Positions 15,132-18,388 of a stretch of DNA of 18,388 nt are shown here, piece by piece (the stretch's first letter is position 1; each line of letters starts with the position of its first letter). The DNA lies in contig JAPZRK010000109.1 in assembly GCA_027531445.1 (NCBI GenBank), forward strand, positions 1 through 18,388. The letters run 5' to 3'. The notes under the pieces were generated by a model. It saw nothing but the letters and a program-made list of their open reading frames with translations. It had not been told where the DNA came from and searched no databases. This DNA comes from Leptospira sp. (GTDB lineage Bacteria; Spirochaetota; Leptospiria; Leptospirales; Leptospiraceae). Position numbers and translations under genes: made by a program.

Positions 15132-16010
15132 ATGGAACCCCTAGATATCAATTGCTGGAAGGAAATGAGTCCTGAGTTTGCGAAAAAAACTCTATTACTC
15201 GTTTCCGAAAGTGAGGTTTCCAGGGACTTCTTTGAGATCTTATACTTTACTCCAGAACTCAGAGAATATTTTGTGAGCTACCTTTGGATCTTTCGTGAAG
15301 ATTCCCATGTACAATCGATTTTTAAAAATCCAAATTTGCCTTTGGAAGTTGTACAAAGTTTTATCTATTTTGCATTAGGTAGGTTTCTTATAGAAAGCAA
15401 TGGTGATTATGGAAATTATATTTCGAAAATCACCAAATTGTTCCCATCCGAAATGAGTTTGGCACTACTTTCCTCGGAAGAGGTGAGCAAAGATAAAATT
15501 CTTAAAATCCATCTTCTTGCAAATTTGGATGCAACCGCGTGGGATAACTTTTTTGCAAAGCTGGAAGACTCACCCAATGGATTTGGTGAACTTGCTTTAT
15601 TATTTGAACATCTGGAAAATGAAGAGTTACGTCGTCTATTCTTTCGTAACCAAAATTTATATGCATCCATTCGAATGATTTTTGTATTTTTGCAAGAGTC
15701 CAATATCATCAATCCAGATTTACTTTCTCAAATTCAAACATTACTTACGCAAATTAGTCGATGGGAAGAATTTGTGAAAGAAATGAAAGCAGCCTTTGAA
15801 TTACAATTGGAAAAGACCTTTAGTCCCAAAGATAGAAATCCAAATCGTCTATCGATCATCATGCATGAAATGTTTCAAATATCCGCGGAGGATCGAGGAT
15901 TAATTTTGGATTTCTTTCTTTTACATGATCTGCTCCTTGATGAAAATGAAAGACAAGCCATGGACTATCTGTTGAGCGTATATTCAAAGGACACAGTCGC
16001 TTCCATTTAG
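15132..16010 (+). CDS. Unrecognised helical protein, 292 residues
   Basis: The predicted protein is acidic and rich in Leu, Phe and Glu. It has no signal peptide, membrane segment or motif I recognise. The pattern of amphipathic stretches, such as EELRRLFFRNQNLYASIRMI (about 160-180), suggests an all-helical, perhaps repeat-like (HEAT- or TPR-like) cytoplasmic fold, but this is only a visual impression. It follows the GLUG lipoprotein by 53 bp in the same direction with no obvious Shine-Dalgarno or promoter. It ends 9 bp from the end of the convergent sigma-factor gene. The open frame is long and its codon use resembles that of its neighbours, so it is probably real. Confidence 0.75.
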   Translation: MEPLDINCWKEMSPEFAKKTLLLVSESEVSRDFFEILYFTPELREYFVSYLWIFREDSHVQSIFKNPNLPLEVVQSFIYFALGRFLIESNGDYGNYISKITKLFPSEMSLALLSSEEVSKDKILKIHLLANLDATAWDNFFAKLEDSPNGFGELALLFEHLENEELRRLFFRNQNLYASIRMIFVFLQESNIINPDLLSQIQTLLTQISRWEEFVKEMKAAFELQLEKTFSPKDRNPNRLSIIMHEMFQISAEDRGLILDFFLLHDLLLDENERQAMDYLLSVYSKDTVASI

Positions 16011-16019
16011 ATTCAGATC

Positions 16020-16856
16020 TCACAAACTAACTTCACCCATCGCCATTCGATTGCATTTCATCAAAATATCTTGTAGCTCATTTCCTTTACTTCGCAAAGG
16101 GTCGATGGCCTTTACTAATTTAGCGCGAAGGTTGTATAACTCATTTCGATTGTATTTGCCAGAGTCGCGTTTCATTTCAATGGCATTTAACGCTTCCTGT
16201 TGGTCTTGTTTGGGGTTAAACCAGCCATTTAGCTCTGAACATTGGTGACAGACTCCTTGTTTGTTAACCAGAGCACACCGACTATCAAATACATCTGTTA
16301 ATGTGGCACGTCCTTCAGATATCAGGTATTTTACTGATCCTTCGGGACGTTTTAATATCATACTGATTTCTTTAATCGAAAAATCATATACATCTTTTAA
16401 TAGTAATGCAACTTGCTTTTCTATAGGAAGATTTTTTGAGACACATGTAAAGCAAGTATCAATGTGTTCTTTAATTTCGAAGATAGCTTGCGGAGAATGA
16501 TTGTGAACGGAAACGATCGAATCCGATAGTGATTTTGTGCTCATCACTAATTTTTTCGCTTCTTCCGTTACATTGACAGACCAGCGTTTTTTATGGGCTA
16601 AAGAATTGTATGCTAAATTCGTCGCAATCTGAAAGACCCAAGTTTTCAAAGTAGACTCCCCACGAAACGTGGAGAGTTTGTTAAATGCTTTAATGAAAGT
16701 ATCGTGTGTAAAATCTTCAGCATCATTTCTATCTGTCGTCAATCGATATAGATATGACTTTAACTGATTTTGAAATTCAGCAAAAAGAGTTTGGAACGCA
16801 TCGATGTCTCCACCTTTACTTCTTTCCAGTAACTCATGGTTAGAATCTGTGTTCAT
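16020..16856 (-). CDS. ECF-type RNA polymerase sigma factor with cysteine-rich extension
   Basis: This 278-residue protein has sigma region 2 at about 8-90 (DAEDFTHDTFIKAFNKLSTF and KTWVFQIATN are typical) and region 4 at about 140-190 (LLLKDVYDFSIKEISMILKR then EGSVKYLISEGRATL). It directs RNA polymerase to a dedicated promoter set. Two cysteine motifs stand out: CFTC (135-138) between regions 2 and 4, and C-x8-CHQC (194-206) just after region 4, followed by a helical tail of about 70 residues. These could bind zinc or another metal, or act as thiol sensors. Cysteine-rich C-terminal extensions control metal-responsive ECF factors such as CorE of Myxococcus, but family membership is not claimed here. 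No anti-sigma gene is adjacent. The start overlaps the upstream lipoprotein gene as ATGA (16853-16856), with AAGGGA just upstream as ribosome site. Confidence 0.9.
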   Translation of the reverse strand: MNTDSNHELLERSKGGDIDAFQTLFAEFQNQLKSYLYRLTTDRNDAEDFTHDTFIKAFNKLSTFRGESTLKTWVFQIATNLAYNSLAHKKRWSVNVTEEAKKLVMSTKSLSDSIVSVHNHSPQAIFEIKEHIDTCFTCVSKNLPIEKQVALLLKDVYDFSIKEISMILKRPEGSVKYLISEGRATLTDVFDSRCALVNKQGVCHQCSELNGWFNPKQDQQEALNAIEMKRDSGKYNRNELYNLRAKLVKAIDPLRSKGNELQDILMKCNRMAMGEVSL

Positions 16857-17455
16857 ATGTTCCCTTCACTTTTAAAAACTGGTGGCGTGAGTGTCTTGGG
16901 TCGTTTGTCAGATGTACACATATTGTTATCAAAAGGCCTTTCGCCGAAATGTAAGCCGCCTTCCGAAGTTAACATAAGTAAGTCATGATCTTCATTACAC
17001 ACAGAAACGGGTAACCATGCAGAACACCCTGATTCTGATATATCTTTTTCTTCATTCAAAGTCAATTTACAATCTGCAAAACGAAAGGCTTGAATCAAAT
17101 TTTTATCTTCCGTTTTTAGGGTTAAAAATTTCTTTTCCTCATAAAAAATTGCATTCCAAGCATTGGATACAAGAGTCGATTCATTTATGACTTTGAATTT
17201 TCCATAAGTTCGAAAAGTAAAGACGGGAATGTTTCCTGCAGGATCCAAACTTAAAGTAAAATCCAATGTCCATTTTTGATTCTCAAAGGAGAATTTTCGA
17301 TGTCCAAATGCCTTTCCATAGCTATACGGCTTCGGGTCGGAATAAACGCCGCTTAAGTTTTCCAAGTTTTGTTTTTTTGAATTACAATTTGTGATCGTTG
17401 TTAGACTAACGACCATTGCTAAAATAAAAGTCTTCAAAGTGTTGTTTAGTTTCAT
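16853..17455 (-). CDS. Unrecognised lipoprotein coupled to the ECF sigma factor
   Basis: From ATG 17455 this is a 200-residue protein beginning MKLNNTLKTFILAMVVSL and reaching TTITNC, a lipoprotein-like signal with Cys24 as likely lipidated residue. The mature part looks beta-rich (for example KWTLDFTLSLDPAGNIPVF, TFRTYGKFKVIN) and has four more cysteines in its C-terminal half. I recognise no domain. A TTG at 17488 would add 11 residues, but the ATG at 17455 has a strong Shine-Dalgarno, GAGGTG, six bases upstream and gives a normal signal peptide. The stop overlaps the sigma-factor start (ATGA), so the lipoprotein may sense something at the envelope for the sigma factor, or be its co-expressed output. 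Its Shine-Dalgarno lies in a predicted hairpin. Confidence 0.82.
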   Translation of the reverse strand: MKLNNTLKTFILAMVVSLTTITNCNSKKQNLENLSGVYSDPKPYSYGKAFGHRKFSFENQKWTLDFTLSLDPAGNIPVFTFRTYGKFKVINESTLVSNAWNAIFYEEKKFLTLKTEDKNLIQAFRFADCKLTLNEEKDISESGCSAWLPVSVCNEDHDLLMLTSEGGLHFGERPFDNNMCTSDKRPKTLTPPVFKSEGNI

Positions 17456-17463
17456 GATATGCA

Positions 17464-17494
17464 CCTCATTTGCATGGAATTCTGACAAATGAGG
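17464..17494 (-). promoter_or_regulatory. Hairpin that sequesters the Shine-Dalgarno of the lipoprotein-sigma operon
   Basis: On the minus strand CCTCATTTG is followed after 13 bases by CAAATGAGG, a perfect 9-bp inverted repeat. The 3' arm contains GAGG of the ribosome site GAGGTG, which lies six bases before ATG 17455. Folded mRNA would hide the ribosome site, as RNA thermometers and other translational switches do. The same dyad could instead be a DNA operator. Confidence 0.55.
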
Positions 17495-17665
17495 GTAAAA
17501 AAACGGTTGGAATTTAGAAAAAAAACATCATAAATGACAGATCTTTCCCTGAATTTGTTTAAAAAAAAGGAATGAAGGTTTGTCCAATGATCCAAACCGA
17601 AGCCGAGGGATTTGTAAAGCTTCCAGTGTTTAGGTTATTAAGTGCCTCTCTGTAGGAAATAAGAG

Positions 17666-17959
17666 TCAAAGTCCATAAACAACAAGGCAAGTTACGATAT
17701 AACCAGGATACCATGTGCTTTTTGTATCAATAAAAACAACCTTACTGATATCACCTTTTTTTGCCGTTTCCAAAATACTCGCACTGCCAAATGGTCCTAA
17801 ACCAAGATAAGAATACCGGCAGGTCTCTCCCTTTTTGTAGCTTTCAATTTTTTTGAGATCTACGTCTTCCAAATCAACCACGTTGTTGACGTTCGTGATA
17901 TAGCTTGTGCAAGAAAAAAGAAAAAGGAGAGAAACTAAAATGGCACTTTTATAATTCAT
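17666..17959 (-). CDS. Small TRL-like lipoprotein
   Basis: This 97-residue protein begins MNYKSAILVSLLFLFSC, a lipoprotein signal peptide with Cys17 as the lipidated residue. The C-terminal half, GETCRYSYLGLGPFGSASI then AKKGDISKVVFIDTK and a final hydrophobic strand, has the layout of TRL-like lipoproteins (a small family of unknown function with a G-D/S-x-I, A-x-KGDI-x-KV-x-x-ID pattern). The match is from memory of the pattern and is moderate. No strong Shine-Dalgarno is visible before the ATG. The gene is divergent from an XRE-type regulator gene 147 bp away, which may control it. Confidence 0.7.
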   Translation of the reverse strand: MNYKSAILVSLLFLFSCTSYITNVNNVVDLEDVDLKKIESYKKGETCRYSYLGLGPFGSASILETAKKGDISKVVFIDTKSTWYPGYIVTCLVVYGL

Positions 17960-18032
17960 AAGTTCAAAGAATCAAAAAAACTTATGACTTGGAAACAAAA
18001 ATTTGCAATTTACTGATTTTGCCCACTGATTC

Positions 18033-18061
18033 GGAATCTAATTCCAGGTGCATTTAAATGC
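18033..18061. promoter_or_regulatory. Two palindromes between the divergent TRL-like and regulator genes
   Basis: GGAAT-CTA-ATTCC (18033-18045) and the perfect 12-bp palindrome GCATTTAAATGC (18050-18061) lie 4 bp apart. They sit in the 147-bp gap between a lipoprotein gene and a DNA-binding regulator gene. This is a classic position for operators bound by the regulator itself, but that is an inference. Confidence 0.4.
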
Positions 18062-18089
18062 TTGTTGGTGTTGGAATGAGAGATAAATA
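18062..18089 (+). promoter_or_regulatory. Possible promoter of the XRE regulator gene
   Basis: TTGTTG (18062-18067) and TAAATA (18084-18089) are 16 bp apart and 17 bp before the GTG start codon. The palindrome GCATTTAAATGC ends directly at the -35 box, which would suit repression or autoregulation. The match is modest. Confidence 0.28.
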
Positions 18090-18106
18090 AGCAAAAGAGA
18101 TATTTT

Positions 18107-18388
18107 GTGAAACGTACAAATAATTGGAAACGAAATCATACTCCTTTTGGTGAAATCCTTCGAGATTGGAGAAAAAAGAAAGATCTTAGTCAACTTGATC
18201 TCTCCTTGGATGTTGGAATTTCCGCCAAACATTTAAGCTTCGTGGAAACAGGTCGTTCCATTCCTAGTAGAGAACTTATCCTTAGAATTTCAGAAACCTT
18301 AAAATTACCCAAAAGACAATACAATGCATTATTGACTTCTGCCGGTTATGCGGCGGAGTTTTCGGAAGAGCCGCTGGAAAGTCCAAAG
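18107..18388 (+). CDS. XRE-family helix-turn-helix regulator (MmyB-like), truncated by the window edge
   Basis: Ninety-four codons are open to the right edge, starting at GTG 18107. An in-frame TGA at 18077 excludes an earlier start and no ATG lies between; AAGAGA about 6 bases upstream is a weak ribosome site. The visible part is an XRE helix-turn-helix: GEILRDWRKKKDLSQLDLSL, then DVGISAKHLSFVETGRSIPS, then RQYNALLTSAGYA. This precise pattern, with the alternating GRS-x-PSRE and NALL-x-x-AGYA elements, is that of regulators that carry a C-terminal MmyB-like ligand-binding domain. That domain would lie beyond the window. It probably acts as a dimeric repressor or activator on its own divergent promoter region. 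Confidence 0.85.
   Translation, partial: MKRTNNWKRNHTPFGEILRDWRKKKDLSQLDLSLDVGISAKHLSFVETGRSIPSRELILRISETLKLPKRQYNALLTSAGYAAEFSEEPLESPK

Noticed and set aside
17480..17486. TTCTGAC, the same 7-mer as an arm of the dyad before the peroxidase gene, suggesting a shared regulator.
   Set aside because: Only one half-site is present here and a 7-mer is expected to recur by chance in a window of this size.
17456..17488. TTG start extending the sigma-linked lipoprotein by 11 residues.
   Set aside because: The ATG at 17455 has a strong Shine-Dalgarno and gives a standard signal peptide; the extension is part of the hairpin leader.
17572..17655. Short plus-strand frame (27 codons, or 22 from ATG 17587 with AAGGT upstream) between two minus-strand genes.
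   Set aside because: It is short, has no recognisable feature and points toward a convergent gene; an open frame this small is expected by chance.

Overview
The window looks like a chromosomal stretch from a spirochaete of the family Leptospiraceae, most likely Leptospira. This is an inference: the base composition is AT-rich, predicted lipoproteins are very frequent (at least six, several with loose lipoboxes such as FVSC, LLQC or LFSC), and the mix of very large sensor kinases, tandem-repeat surface lipoproteins and small lipoproteins resembles Leptospira. I see no rRNA, tRNA, CRISPR array, insertion sequence or phage gene, and no gene-free stretch longer than 300 bases.

Left part (1-4548, minus strand): a very large lipoprotein built of at least eleven Calx-beta-like repeats runs off the left edge, preceded by a small cysteine-rich lipoprotein. 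Next on the minus strand (4613-9775) is a 1720-residue signalling protein combining CheB methylesterase, CheR methyltransferase, a coiled coil, about seven PAS domains and a histidine kinase. One PAS domain is LOV-like but lacks the photoactive cysteine.

Centre (9991-13515, plus strand, divergent from the giant kinase): a compact operon of four genes encodes a di-haem cytochrome c peroxidase/MauG-type protein, a type-1 copper protein (cupredoxin), a mono-haem cytochrome c lipoprotein and a membrane chemoreceptor (MCP). The last two junctions are ATGA stop/start overlaps. Coupling a periplasmic electron-transfer chain to a chemoreceptor, with a CheB-CheR-kinase hybrid across the shared intergenic region, suggests a redox- or peroxide/copper-linked taxis module. 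It is the best candidate here for an unusual system.

Right part: a GLUG-repeat/putative-Ig lipoprotein (13582-15078) and an unrecognised helical protein (15132-16010) on the plus strand meet, tail to tail, a minus-strand pair. That pair is an unrecognised lipoprotein (16853-17455) translationally coupled to an ECF sigma factor with extra cysteine motifs (16020-16856). The leader of this pair holds a perfect 9-bp inverted repeat whose 3' arm contains the Shine-Dalgarno sequence, so it may be an RNA switch or thermometer. Finally a TRL-like small lipoprotein (minus) diverges from an XRE-family regulator cut by the right edge; two palindromes lie between them.
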